From Chryseobacterium capnotolerans (GTDB lineage Bacteria > Bacteroidota > Bacteroidia > Flavobacteriales > Weeksellaceae): a DNA stretch of 64,000 nt. The notes below the pieces were generated by a model. That model ran no database searches. It was not told the origin of the DNA and saw only the letters and a list, made by a program, of their open reading frames with translations. The position numbers and the translations under genes were made by a program. The stretch spans positions 3,043,001-3,107,000 of the forward strand of contig NZ_CP065589.1 of NCBI RefSeq assembly GCF_021278965.1. The letters are read 5' to 3'. Shown piece by piece: positions 8,838 to 17,893 of this stretch (positions are counted from its first letter, which is position 1; each line of letters opens with the position of its first letter).

Positions 8838-9539
8838 TTATTCTTTAGTTCTAACGGTTCTTTGTTCAATTCTCTTTTCAAATTTTTCTCCCTGGAAAAT
8901 TCTTTGAATCATAATGCCCGGGATATGAATTTCGTTGGGATCTAATTCTCCCGGTTCTACCAGCTCTTCTACCTCAGCAATGGTAATTTTTCCTGCACCA
9001 GCCATCGGATGATTGAAGTTTCTTGCAGATCCTTTAAAAATAAGGTTTCCTGCATGATCTCCTTTCCATGCTTTTACAATAGAAAAATCTGCATCAAAAG
9101 CATGTTCCAGAATATGAGGCTTTCCTTTAAAGTCTTTCACTTCTTTTCCTTCTGCCACTTCAGTTCCATATCCGGCAGGGGTATAGAAAGCAGGAATTCC
9201 AGCCTGGGCCGCTCTGCATTTTTCTGCTAAAGTTCCCTGGGGAGTAAGTTCTACTTCTAATTCTCCGGAAAGCATTTGTCTTTCAAATTCAGCATTTTCT
9301 CCCACATAAGAAGAGATCATTTTCTTGATTTGTCTTTTATGAAGCAATAATCCCAAGCCAAAGTCATCTACTCCGGCATTGTTTGAAATGCAGGTCAAAT
9401 CTTTCACATCACTTTCCACTAAAGCATTGATTGAATTTTCAGGAATCCCGCAAAGTCCAAACCCGCCCAGCATCAGCGTCATTCCATCTTTAATTCCTTC
9501 GATGGCTTCCTTTGCATTTTTTACTCTTTTATCTATCAT
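8838..9539 (-). CDS. scoA: 3-oxoacid CoA-transferase subunit A
   Basis: The alpha subunit (233 aa) of the class I CoA transferase whose beta subunit is at 5766-6418. The family opening [18 protein letters not shown] is near residue 17, and the glycine-rich CoA-binding region and the segment [20 protein letters not shown] are present. Full length for the family (about 230 aa). In most genomes scoA and scoB are adjacent and often overlap; here about 2.4 kb with an opposite-strand ABC exporter and a terminator separates them, so each must have its own promoter. I found no clear TAnnTTTG box upstream. Confidence 0.93.
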   Translation of the reverse strand: MIDKRVKNAKEAIEGIKDGMTLMLGGFGLCGIPENSINALVESDVKDLTCISNNAGVDDFGLGLLLHKRQIKKMISSYVGENAEFERQMLSGELEVELTPQGTLAEKCRAAQAGIPAFYTPAGYGTEVAEGKEVKDFKGKPHILEHAFDADFSIVKAWKGDHAGNLIFKGSARNFNHPMAGAGKITIAEVEELVEPGELDPNEIHIPGIMIQRIFQGEKFEKRIEQRTVRTKE

Positions 9540-9929
9540 GAAATATTAGATTTTTCTGTTGGCTAAATTTAATAAAAATTTATCGTATCTGCGATGATTG
9601 AAAAAAGATCCTGATCCCTATCCCATCCTGAGTATTTATTTTTCACTTTAAAAATATCACAGTCAGATTTTTACAGCTAAAAGCGAACAAATCGGTTCAT
9701 TTTTTCCATACATCTCATAAAATTGATTTATATTTGGGGTTCTAAATTTATAAACACCACATATTTTTTAATCTTCGGATATAATTGATATAAACACAAT
9801 CTTAAATGTAAAAATTATTTCTGACGGCTTATTGCTGTCTCTTCAATGCTTTTGCCTTTTACTTTTACTCATAATGGGCATTCAAAAGCAAATCATTACA
9901 AACATACAATCAGAACTTAATAAAAAAGC
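9540..9929. other. Divergent intergenic region
   Basis: A 390-base AT-rich spacer between scoA and the YwqK-like gene. One TATATTTG box is at 9729-9736 on the plus strand, about 190 bases from the next start and without a TTG partner. No repeat, RNA or gene recognised. Confidence 0.5.
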
Positions 9930-11465
9930 ATGAAAAAACTATTTACGTCAGCGTTACTTGCATTAGTACTCAGCATCAACGTATATGCACAGGAGAAAAC
10001 TTATTTTGATGAAAACTGGGAAAAGACTACCCAGGAAAACATGGAATATTACCGTGAAACATCACCCAAAGGTAAACTTACTTTAATTAAAGATTTTTAT
10101 AAAAACGGAACCCTGCAAATGGAAGGTCTGGCTTCTGATACCACTCCTAGCAATGAAGTTTTTGATGGAAAAGTGACCTGGTATACTCCTGAAGGAAAAG
10201 TAATGAGTGTTGTAAATTACTCTAACGGTAAACAGGTTGGAGTTTCTCAGAATTATGATGTTAAAGGGAAATTAATTGAAGATCTGGTTTATAAGGCTGA
10301 TGGTACTTTTTCAGGAAAATCATTCAGTTATAAAGATCCGGAAAATGAGTATTATTACAATACTCTTACCATATATGAGAACTCTACTCCTACCCAAACA
10401 ATTATTTATGATGAGGATATCAAAGGGATCAGAAGTGAAACCATTACAGGGAAAGACGGTAACTACGTGAATAAATATTACGGCGAGAAAGGTAAATATA
10501 TTGGAAGCCTTAGCTCTGAATCTAATAATGATGGAATTCTGGTAGAGTATTACTATAATCCGATGAGGGTTTCCAAAATTGAAAAGTATAAAAGCGACGG
10601 AAGCATCAAAGAAGGGATTCTCTATGCTAAAAACGGGAAAGTTCTACAGGAGCAGAAAAGAGGTAAAAAAGATGGATCTAAAACTACTTATGATGAATCC
10701 GGAAAGAAAATAGCTGATCTGACTTATCAATATGAAAAAGAAAATGACACCTATAAGCCTATGGACGGTGAAGATTATCAGTTTGCCTATGATTACAGCC
10801 ATATCTCAACCATAGATGTTTATAAGGGCGGGTTACAGGTTCTTAATAAAGAGTTTAATGAAGATGGAAAACTTACTACAGAAAAGGTTTTAAAAGACGG
10901 TTCAACCCAGGAGATTAAGTATTATACACTGGATGGAAAATTAAAATCTACATTAACGTATCAGGATGATATGCCTTACAATGGTACTTCCTACGAAGGT
11001 CTTACCGAAATGCAATATAAAGATGGTGTTTTGATAAATACAAGAAATTATACTGATGAGAATAAGCTGAAATTTGAGAAGAAATTAAACGCTAAGCAAA
11101 CTGCTTATGATGCAACGGTATATGACAATAAAGGGGCAATCCTATATACTTATAACCAACCTCTAAATGAAGAAGAGGACGACTATAGCTTCACGGCTCA
11201 GATTGTACAGTATGTAAAGGGAAAACCTGCCAACAAAGCTTCTGTAAAAGGAGGTATTCTTCAAAGTGGAAAAATCAGAATAAAAGACTATTACGGAGCA
11301 AAAGAGCTTGAACGTAACGGAAAATGGATCTTATTAAAGGTTTATAATTCAGAAGGAAAGCTTGTTCAGGATTCTAAGATTCTGGCTGATACTGGTGAAG
11401 ATTACTTATCTAGTGATAGTAATACTGCCATTCAGGAAAGTCAATTGTACAGCGATTTTGATTAA
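9930..11465 (+). CDS. Exported YwqK/MORN-like repeat protein
   Basis: A 511-aa protein with a signal peptide (MKKLFTSALLALVLSINVYA). The mature part is built of about 20 short beta-hairpin units of the form x-Y-x-x-x-G-K-L, for example YTPEGKVMSVVNYSNGKQVG, NYDVKGKLIEDLVYKADGTF and YYTLDGKLKSTLTYQDDMPY. This is the MORN-variant pattern of the YwqK family. That family is often labelled antitoxin, but in Bacteroidetes exported members occur without any toxin and their role is unknown; no toxin gene lies beside this one. No C-terminal T9SS domain is seen, so a periplasmic place is likely. Confidence 0.75.
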   Translation: MKKLFTSALLALVLSINVYAQEKTYFDENWEKTTQENMEYYRETSPKGKLTLIKDFYKNGTLQMEGLASDTTPSNEVFDGKVTWYTPEGKVMSVVNYSNGKQVGVSQNYDVKGKLIEDLVYKADGTFSGKSFSYKDPENEYYYNTLTIYENSTPTQTIIYDEDIKGIRSETITGKDGNYVNKYYGEKGKYIGSLSSESNNDGILVEYYYNPMRVSKIEKYKSDGSIKEGILYAKNGKVLQEQKRGKKDGSKTTYDESGKKIADLTYQYEKENDTYKPMDGEDYQFAYDYSHISTIDVYKGGLQVLNKEFNEDGKLTTEKVLKDGSTQEIKYYTLDGKLKSTLTYQDDMPYNGTSYEGLTEMQYKDGVLINTRNYTDENKLKFEKKLNAKQTAYDATVYDNKGAILYTYNQPLNEEEDDYSFTAQIVQYVKGKPANKASVKGGILQSGKIRIKDYYGAKELERNGKWILLKVYNSEGKLVQDSKILADTGEDYLSSDSNTAIQESQLYSDFD

Positions 11466-11487
11466 TTAACAGATCATTTGAATATAT

Positions 11488-11516
11488 AAAGCAGTTCCAG
11501 TTTTTGGAACTGCTTT
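11488..11516 (+). terminator. Terminator of the YwqK-like gene
   Basis: Stem AAAGCAGTTCCA / TGGAACTGCTTT with loop GTTTT, followed by TT. Confidence 0.85.
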
Positions 11517-11549
11517 TTCGTTCAATGCTTACTTGAAAGGTTTTTTATT

Positions 11550-11615
11550 TCTCGCAGATCACACAGATTTCGCAGATGATACAGCCTTGTCAAGGTTTAA
11601 AACCTTGACAAGGCT
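11550..11615. repeat. Dispersed repeat fragments and a palindrome
   Basis: CGCAGATCACACAGATTTCG with CAGATGA is the same type as at 8611-8640. It is followed by an inverted pair GCCTTGTCAAGGTT / AACCTTGACAAGGC (11584-11614). Both are intergenic and non-coding. Confidence 0.5.
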
Positions 11616-11676
11616 CAAACGTAAAGTTTTAAGATGTATGATGGAATACTTTAAGAAAGATTAGGGGAAAATAAAT

Positions 11677-11710
11677 AAAAACAGGCTGTCATTTCTGACA
11701 GCCTGTTTTT
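11677..11710 (-). terminator. Terminator of the phosphoesterase gene
   Basis: Perfect stem AAAAACAGGCTGTCA / TGACAGCCTGTTTTT, loop TTTC, 19 bases past the stop at 11729. Confidence 0.85.
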
Positions 11711-11728
11711 TATGATTACTTTATTCTG

Positions 11729-14476
11729 TTATTGGATAATAAGTTTTAAAGTAAATAGTTTTCTTGCGTGAACTTTTACAAAATAAACTCCTTTTGGAAG
11801 GCTTTCATTCACTAAAGAGAAACGCTGGTTATGAATATTCTTTGATTCATACAGGAGTTCTCCTGCTGCTGACACCAATTCTATTTTCTCAATTGGATAG
11901 TCGCTCTTGATAAAGGTGGGTTCTCCCGGTTTGGTAGGGTTTGGATATAGAATTACGTTTTTCTCTGTACTTTTCGCTTCTTCTACTCCTAAAGACCCTG
12001 AGCTTACCTGGAACTGTACTCTATTTGAAACTTCAGTATAAGAGTCGTTGGTAAACATTACCATATAATAATTACCTGGTGTGGTTGGTACGCCATTTAC
12101 ATTTCCTTTAATAGTCTGAGTACCCTGCGTGACTCCATCAAAATAAGTATAAGAAACAAAGTTATCATCCGGTGTCTGGATATTCTGAGGATAGATTCCT
12201 AACCAGTCTTTAATAATTCCTGGAGAGTCCGTCCATGAAGCAGTGATATTTTCACCTAATGAATACACCGGCTTGTTGATCCATAGTTCGGTAACAATGT
12301 CTCCTACTTTAAAGAATACTTTCTCTCCGATGCCGTTATATCCATCTTCCAATAAATACTGAGCATAATAATATCCTTTTGGAAGTCCTGTAAAATTAAG
12401 AGTTCCCGATGCTGTAGTTACGTAGCTCCATTTTATAGAATTTGTGGTTCCAGGAGTCTGCCCCATTTTATAGATTCCGATCCAGTCTTTTTGAAGGCTC
12501 GGAGCATTCGTAAAATTAATAGTTACAGTTCCACCTACCGGATAAGTATCTGCTGTAGCCTGCAATTGTACTTTTGGACCCACATAGAAACTTTTTCTTG
12601 AAGTAATATCCGAGTATCCGTTGTTGGCAAAGAATCCTGCAAAATATTGACCTTTATTAGGCAGGCCATTATTGAAAGTAGCTGTTCCAGCTGTTTGTCC
12701 GTTGGTATAAACATACGTTTGTGCAGTTGTACCTCCTCCTGGTGTCTGTCCTTTTTTATAGATTCCTACCCAATCCTGCTGATTTCCAGGACCGCCTGTG
12801 AAAGTAGCTACAATAGGTTCATTTTGCGCATATTCTGTTTTATCTAAAGCAAGTGTAGGATTCGAAACCACACTTCCTGTAATTTCAAACTGTTTTACCT
12901 CGCTCCAATCGCTCCACTCCAGATTTCTATCTCTGTAACGGGTTTTCACGTAGTAAATTCCGTTTGGGATTGAATTTGCAGTTAAAGTTGCTTTTGTAAT
13001 GTCTATCCCCTCATTTAAATTCTTGGTTTTATCCGGATTTCCATTTCCATCTTTTCCGAACCAGTTTTCAAAATCGCGGTAGAATTCTTTTTCAATCACA
13101 GAAAAATCTGCTGCTTTACTGATTAAGAATTGAGTTGTATTTAACAGTTCTCCATTAGATGATGAAAAAGCACTTCCATTTAATGTTAAAGGTAAAGTAA
13201 TTGGCCCTGAGAAGGTATTGGTAACCGACGGTTTTGCAGGCTTCGGCTGATTTTTGTATCTGTGGAATGAATCTACCAATTCATTATTCTTCTTCGTATA
13301 CTTACCCCCAATAGAATAACATTCGATATCTACTTTTCCTGTTGGAATATCTACTTCAACGATCTGATAGGTCCAGTCCGTCAGTGTCTTTTGAACATCA
13401 TCAAAATCCTGTTCAGTAGACATTCCCCAATATTGATCCCAAGCCGTTCCTCCTGAAATGATCTGGTAATTAGGGGTGTTTTTCAACTGTCCTCTATGAT
13501 ATAAATGATGGTGTGCTCCAACATGCATCAAGTATTTGTCAGATGTCACCAAAAGTGGTACTGCATTGTTTCTAACCCAAGTAGAAATGTCTCCTACATA
13601 TTGTTCCGCCTGATAAGGTCTGTGGCTTAATGAGATGATCCAATCTACTGTAGGATCATTATTTGCTTCATTTAAAATCTGCTGAAGCCATGTTTGCTGA
13701 GCAGATCCTGTATGTTCAGAGCTTAAACTGATGAATAATACATTTCCTGCCTGCTGAGCATAGTAATTCTCATTTCCTGAAGTGATATTTTTATATTTAA
13801 TCTCATCAATATAAAAATGGGCATAGTAAGAATTCATCCCAAGAGTTCCATATGTTTCATGGTTTCCTACAGTAGTCTGAATGGGCAGATACGGGGATAA
13901 TTTGATATTCTTTTTGAAGTGAACATTCTCATAATGATCCAGTGTTCCTACATCCACCTGATCTCCCACCATAAAAGTAAGGGCAATATTATCTGATGGA
14001 TCTGAATTGGCCCCGAATTTTTCTTTTAATTTTTTAAAAGCGTTCAAAGTAAGACTGTCATATCTCGGTTCTGCCTTGATCTGGTTATCCCCCATAATCA
14101 GGAAGCGTATCTTTCCATTGGCTGTTACAGGCTGGCCCGGTAAAGGAAGTGTTCTGAAATTATAGACCGCAGATTCATTAGCTCCGGTTTTTATCTTATA
14201 ATAATACTTAGTATTCGGTTGCAGGTTTCCGATTTTTGCCGTGTGATAGTAGTAATTATTATTATATCCTGTATCTGAAAAAATGTTGGTAGTACCGGTT
14301 ACCGTTACATTAAGATTGGTTGGGGAGTCCCCGTAGATCACGGTTGTTTCGTTATCAGAAGCAGTCTTCCAATTGACGATCATGGAATTCGGAGTCGGGT
14401 TTTGCAGATATGGGAACAAAACCTGTCCAAACGCCATTTGTGCCGCGAAACAAAAAAAGAAGAAATAGTGTTTCAT
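11729..14476 (-). CDS. T9SS-secreted purple-acid-phosphatase-like metallophosphoesterase
   Basis: A 915-aa secreted enzyme. A signal peptide (ending QMAFG-Q) is followed by an N-terminal Fn3-like domain of purple acid phosphatases (about 20-110; YLQNPTPNSMIVNW) and a calcineurin-type phosphoesterase domain (about 125-400) with the metal ligands in LIMGDN, MVGDQVD, TVGNHETYG and GAHHHLYHRG. Three repeated Ig-like modules follow, each with a DWVGIYK-type core (QDWVGIYKKGQTP, KDWIGIYKMGQTP and KDWLGIYPQ). The C-terminus (about 840-915; ILYPNPTKPGEP and GVYFVKVHARK) is a type A T9SS sorting domain. Likely role: cell-surface or extracellular phosphate release. The substrate cannot be told from sequence. 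Confidence 0.88.
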   Translation of the reverse strand: MKHYFFFFCFAAQMAFGQVLFPYLQNPTPNSMIVNWKTASDNETTVIYGDSPTNLNVTVTGTTNIFSDTGYNNNYYYHTAKIGNLQPNTKYYYKIKTGANESAVYNFRTLPLPGQPVTANGKIRFLIMGDNQIKAEPRYDSLTLNAFKKLKEKFGANSDPSDNIALTFMVGDQVDVGTLDHYENVHFKKNIKLSPYLPIQTTVGNHETYGTLGMNSYYAHFYIDEIKYKNITSGNENYYAQQAGNVLFISLSSEHTGSAQQTWLQQILNEANNDPTVDWIISLSHRPYQAEQYVGDISTWVRNNAVPLLVTSDKYLMHVGAHHHLYHRGQLKNTPNYQIISGGTAWDQYWGMSTEQDFDDVQKTLTDWTYQIVEVDIPTGKVDIECYSIGGKYTKKNNELVDSFHRYKNQPKPAKPSVTNTFSGPITLPLTLNGSAFSSSNGELLNTTQFLISKAADFSVIEKEFYRDFENWFGKDGNGNPDKTKNLNEGIDITKATLTANSIPNGIYYVKTRYRDRNLEWSDWSEVKQFEITGSVVSNPTLALDKTEYAQNEPIVATFTGGPGNQQDWVGIYKKGQTPGGGTTAQTYVYTNGQTAGTATFNNGLPNKGQYFAGFFANNGYSDITSRKSFYVGPKVQLQATADTYPVGGTVTINFTNAPSLQKDWIGIYKMGQTPGTTNSIKWSYVTTASGTLNFTGLPKGYYYAQYLLEDGYNGIGEKVFFKVGDIVTELWINKPVYSLGENITASWTDSPGIIKDWLGIYPQNIQTPDDNFVSYTYFDGVTQGTQTIKGNVNGVPTTPGNYYMVMFTNDSYTEVSNRVQFQVSSGSLGVEEAKSTEKNVILYPNPTKPGEPTFIKSDYPIEKIELVSAAGELLYESKNIHNQRFSLVNESLPKGVYFVKVHARKLFTLKLIIQ

Positions 14477-14562
14477 AATCGCTTAATTTTAAAATGACAT
14501 ATAGAGTTTTAATTTGTGAATCAATAATTTAAAAAATCAACACTCTGATTTTTTATTTCGGG

Positions 14563-14570
14563 CAAAAGTA
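14563..14570 (-). promoter_or_regulatory. Likely -7 box of the phosphoesterase gene
   Basis: On the minus strand TACTTTTG matches TAnnTTTG exactly, giving a leader of about 80 bases. No TTG partner at the right distance. Confidence 0.35.
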
Positions 14571-14670
14571 GAAGTCTCATATAAACTCAGTCTGATGGAA
14601 TCTTAACGAATCTGTTAATTTTTTGATGAAACCGGAATGAAAAAATTATAGTTTTTAGTACATTAAATAT

Positions 14671-14702
14671 TTGGTGTATTCAAAAACTATTTTGTACATT
14701 TG
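14671..14702 (+). promoter_or_regulatory. Promoter of rplS
   Basis: TTG (14671-14673), 21 bases, then TACATTTG (14695-14702), a full match to the flavobacterial promoter form. The leader is about 60 bases. Confidence 0.7.
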
Positions 14703-14771
14703 CAACCTGTTATTCAACCTCTGACGATCAGCGTGTAAGTTGCTTAGCTTTAACATTTTATTTTATTAATA

Positions 14772-15128
14772 ATGGATTTATTAAAGTACGTACAAGACAA
14801 GTACATTGCGAAAAAAGAATTCCCTGAATTCAAAGCAGGTGATACAATTACTGTGTATTACGAAATTAAAGAAGGACAAAAGACTAGAACTCAGTTCTTC
14901 AAAGGAACAGTTATCCAATTAAGAGGTACTGGTTCTACAAAAACTTTTACCATCAGAAAAATGTCTGGTGATGTAGGTGTAGAAAGAGTATTCCCTATCA
15001 ACCTTCCTGCACTTCAAAAAATTGAGGTTGACAGAAGAGGTAGAGTTAGAAGAGCTAGAATCTACTACTTCAGAGATCTTAGAGGTAAAAAAGCGAGAAT
15101 TAAAGACGCTGCTTACAAGAAGAAATAA
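14772..15128 (+). CDS. rplS: 50S ribosomal protein L19
   Basis: A 118-aa protein of the large ribosomal subunit, at the 30S-50S interface. The family core is clear: FKAGDTITVYYEIKEGQKTR, the segment FFKGTVIQLRGTGSTKTFTI and the closing RARIYYFRDLRGKKARIKD. Length is normal. In this organism it is a single-gene unit with its own consensus promoter and a strong terminator, unlike the rpsP-rimM-trmD-rplS operon of many bacteria. Confidence 0.98.
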   Translation: MDLLKYVQDKYIAKKEFPEFKAGDTITVYYEIKEGQKTRTQFFKGTVIQLRGTGSTKTFTIRKMSGDVGVERVFPINLPALQKIEVDRRGRVRRARIYYFRDLRGKKARIKDAAYKKK

Positions 15129-15148
15129 TTCAGACAACAATAAATGCA

Positions 15149-15182
15149 AAAAGAAGCTGTTTACGTGTAAACAGCTTCTTTT
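15149..15182 (+). terminator. Terminator of rplS
   Basis: Perfect 16-bp stem, AAAAGAAGCTGTTTAC against GTAAACAGCTTCTTTT, loop GT, followed by TT. Confidence 0.9.
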
Positions 15183-15229
15183 TTATGAGCAATGAGTAAG
15201 AAATAATAATACTATTTACGGATATAGAT

Positions 15230-15679
15230 CTATGATTTTTCTTTGTATGGAGTTCCCTTTCCCGTTTCCAGGAAGAGTTTCAGACTGCCTAGGAATTGCA
15301 CCCAGCCATTGGAGCAGATATCATAACATTCAATATCCGGATTTAAGCCGAGGTGAGTAACTTTTATTTGAGAACTTTCTTCACTTTGCTGAATTTCCCA
15401 AACGATGGTTGTACCAATCCATTCTGTCTGGTTTTTTAATTCAGGAAGGGCAATTAATGAATCTTCTACATACCAGATCATCTTTGTAACAGGAACTGAT
15501 TCTTTCACCCGCATTGTTTTGTAAATCTTCTCTCCAAATCTTATGGTAAATGCATCTCCAATTTGAGCAGAATAACCTTCAAACATTTCAGACCACCAAA
15601 ACGGAACCTGATTAGTAAGAGCGTTGTATATTTTATCTGCAGTGGCCTTTACTTCTATTGTGTTGGTGTAATTATCCAT
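15230..15679 (-). CDS. SRPBCC/AHSA1-like protein
   Basis: A 149-aa cytoplasmic protein of the START/Bet v1-like (SRPBCC) fold, with the usual opening NTIEVKATADKIYNALTN and FWWSEMFEG, and the central WYVEDSL. Such proteins bind small hydrophobic ligands or assist Hsp90-like partners; the ligand here is unknown. The frame is open for 34 more codons upstream, but that extension has no family match and runs into a dispersed repeat at 15770, so I chose the inner ATG (MDNYTNTIEV). Single gene on the minus strand. Confidence 0.75.
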   Translation of the reverse strand: MDNYTNTIEVKATADKIYNALTNQVPFWWSEMFEGYSAQIGDAFTIRFGEKIYKTMRVKESVPVTKMIWYVEDSLIALPELKNQTEWIGTTIVWEIQQSEESSQIKVTHLGLNPDIECYDICSNGWVQFLGSLKLFLETGKGTPYKEKS

Positions 15680-15769
15680 GGTATTTGCTTTAGTTTGGTT
15701 ATACAATTTTACGGAAATTAAATACCAACAGGCTTTGCATAGGACAAGAAATAAAATGTGTGTATTTGA

Positions 15770-15826
15770 CCACCCCGTCAAAAATTCTTTGAATTTTTGC
15801 CACCCCTCCTGCGGAGGGGAATGTAC
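15770..15826. repeat. Dispersed double-hairpin repeat, copy 2
   Basis: CCACCCCGTCAAAAATTC, the A-rich palindrome, then CACCCCTCCTGCGGAGGGGA, in which CCCCTCC pairs with GGAGGGG. The best-kept of the three copies in this window. Confidence 0.7.
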
Positions 15827-15863
15827 AGCCCTTCAACTGAACTATTGGGAGTAGATGATAAGT

Positions 15864-16646
15864 TTACTCATTCTTTATGAGGTATTGTAATGGTGTGGAT
15901 CCGGTATGTTTTTTAAAGAATTCAATAAAGGCACTGTCTGAAGAGAAGTCTAAAATGTGAGATACTTCTCCTATTGAGTTTCCATCCACTAAAAGTTCTA
16001 TGGATCTTTGAAGGCGCCATTGCTGCCTCCATTCCTGATAGGAAAGCCCGGTTTCTTTTTTAAAAATACGGGTGATTGTTTTTTCCACGGCTCCGGTTTC
16101 TTCTGCAAGGTTCTTCAGCATCGGTGGTATGGAAAAACGTGTTGTCCACTCTTCTACTCTTCTTTTAAAACGTCTGTCAACAGGCATTTTAAGATCTAAC
16201 TTTTCTTCAGGAGCTTTTCCTATTTCATCCCAGAATACATTTAAAATATTTTTTTGAGTTGTATTCAGGGCTGTCCACTCCCAAAAGCAGATTCTTTCAA
16301 TAATTTCTTTGAGCAAAGGATTCACATGTAGAACCTTAAGGCTTGAACTCATATATTTCCCAGCATACTCACTGTTAAAATAAACAGATCTGTAAGCTAC
16401 GACATTTCGGAAATTGACCCGGTGAATTTCATTGGCAGGAATCCAAAGCATTCTGAATGGCGGCAATACAAACTGTTTGTCAGAAGTCGTTACTGTCATA
16501 CAGCCGGAAGGTGCATACAGCAGCTGCGCTTTGGTTTTATGGTCATGAAATCCGGAATCATGCATAACCATATCAGAAGCTATTCCAATGACTTTTTCCT
16601 GAAGAGCATCTGCATCAAATTCTTCATTCTGTTGTAATATCGCCAT
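15864..16646 (-). CDS. AraC family transcriptional regulator
   Basis: A 260-aa regulator with an N-terminal cupin-type effector domain (about 1-130; FVLPPFRMLWIPANEIHRV) and a C-terminal double helix-turn-helix (about 160-255; LSYQEWRQQWRLQRSIELL and HTGSTPLQYL). It is divergent from the MFS exporter at 16723, with 76 bases between the two starts. The usual reading for this layout is that it controls that exporter in response to an exported compound; this is inference from position. Confidence 0.88.
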   Translation of the reverse strand: MAILQQNEEFDADALQEKVIGIASDMVMHDSGFHDHKTKAQLLYAPSGCMTVTTSDKQFVLPPFRMLWIPANEIHRVNFRNVVAYRSVYFNSEYAGKYMSSSLKVLHVNPLLKEIIERICFWEWTALNTTQKNILNVFWDEIGKAPEEKLDLKMPVDRRFKRRVEEWTTRFSIPPMLKNLAEETGAVEKTITRIFKKETGLSYQEWRQQWRLQRSIELLVDGNSIGEVSHILDFSSDSAFIEFFKKHTGSTPLQYLIKNE

Positions 16647-16722
16647 GTCTTATTTTTGATATTTTTTGTATTTATATCATTATAAATATACATTGAATTT
16701 TTCGAAACTTTGCAGAAAAAAA

Positions 16723-17871
16723 ATGAAAAAGACAAATCCACTATGGTTATTGACATTATTGGTAATGCTTCCTCAGTTTGTAGAAACCATTTACAGTCCT
16801 GTTTTGCCAATGGTTCAGGAAAAATTTGGAGTGAATGAAGAATCTACGACTTTAACAATAAGTTTATATTTTATTGCTTTTGCTCTTGGAGTGGCATTTT
16901 GGGGAGTACAATGCGACAGAATCGGAAGAAAAAAATCCTTGGAATACGGACTCATCACCTATGGAATCGGAACTTTTGCCGCTATTTTTGCTCCTAACTT
17001 TATGTTTTTGCTTGCTGCCAGAATTATTTCTGCTTTTGGAATTGCTGTAGGCTCCATTGTTACCCAGACCATTTTGCGCGACACTTATGATAAAGACCAT
17101 ATCAGCAAAGTATTTTCATGGATTGGAATTGGTTTATCCATCAGTCCTATCATAGGAATGACTACTGGTTCTGTTTTAGCCTCTTCAGCAGGCCATCAGG
17201 GAATTTTTATCACTTTATATCTGACAGCTGTGGTATTTTATATTCTTTCCAGAAGAAATGTTTTTGAAACTCATCATTCGGGAAAAGAGGTCAATTTTAA
17301 AATCTTGTCCGGTTTATTGATGCGAATGTTGAGAGACCGTGATATTATCAGATGCTGTTTATTAGTGATGAGTTTTAATGTTCTGTTATTTTCGTATTAC
17401 TCGTTAGCCCCCTTCATTTTCAAAGAACAACACTATTCATCTTACATTTTTGGATACAGCAGCATTATACTGGCTGCCGGAACTTTTGTGGGAGCTAAGC
17501 TTAACAGACTATTGCTTTTAAAGAATATTGCTCCTAGAATTTTAGTCACTGTAAGTGTATTGGGATCATTTGCTGCCTCTGCTTTTGTATGGATCTTAAG
17601 CGGATATGGAATTTATTTTCTGATTCCTTACTTTTTCATTGTAATGGCTTTCAGTATGGCCATTCCGAATATTCTGAGTACTGCATTAATCCATTATAAA
17701 AATGAAACCGGAAGTGCAGGAGCATTGCTGGGGCTTATTTATTATGTATTGATAGGAAGTGGTTTGGTAAGTATAGGGTTTATTCAGAATCTGGGAATTT
17801 CATGTCTTATTTTTTCAGGGATTGGAGTCATTACTTTACTGGCATTCAAACCAAAAGAAAAAACCGTTTAA
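16723..17871 (+). CDS. MFS drug-efflux-type transporter (Bcr/CflA-like)
   Basis: A 382-aa inner-membrane proton antiporter with 12 predicted helices. The family signatures are visible: WGVQCDRIGRKKSLEYG between helices 2 and 3 and the helix 5 region FSWIGIGLSISPIIGMTTG, as in Bcr/CflA drug exporters. An upstream frame extension to 16666 is open but lacks any family match; the ATG at 16723 (MKKTNPLWLL) directly precedes helix 1. The last codons lie inside a bidirectional terminator and overlap the end of the convergent DUF3592 gene by 4 bases. The divergent AraC gene is the likely regulator. Confidence 0.88.
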   Translation: MKKTNPLWLLTLLVMLPQFVETIYSPVLPMVQEKFGVNEESTTLTISLYFIAFALGVAFWGVQCDRIGRKKSLEYGLITYGIGTFAAIFAPNFMFLLAARIISAFGIAVGSIVTQTILRDTYDKDHISKVFSWIGIGLSISPIIGMTTGSVLASSAGHQGIFITLYLTAVVFYILSRRNVFETHHSGKEVNFKILSGLLMRMLRDRDIIRCCLLVMSFNVLLFSYYSLAPFIFKEQHYSSYIFGYSSIILAAGTFVGAKLNRLLLLKNIAPRILVTVSVLGSFAASAFVWILSGYGIYFLIPYFFIVMAFSMAIPNILSTALIHYKNETGSAGALLGLIYYVLIGSGLVSIGFIQNLGISCLIFSGIGVITLLAFKPKEKTV

Positions 17872-17893
17872 GTGATAAACGGTTTTTTCTTTT
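17853..17893. terminator. Bidirectional terminator inside two convergent gene ends
   Basis: A perfect 18-bp stem, AAAAGAAAAAACCGTTTA against TAAACGGTTTTTTCTTTT, loop AGTGA. The left arm encodes the last residues of the MFS protein (KEKTV), and the right arm encodes the end of the DUF3592 protein on the other strand (KKKPFIT). Confidence 0.88.

Noticed and set aside
9930..11465. YwqK-like protein as an antitoxin
   Set aside because: It has a signal peptide, is 511 aa long and has no toxin partner beside it; only the repeat type is shared with the named family.
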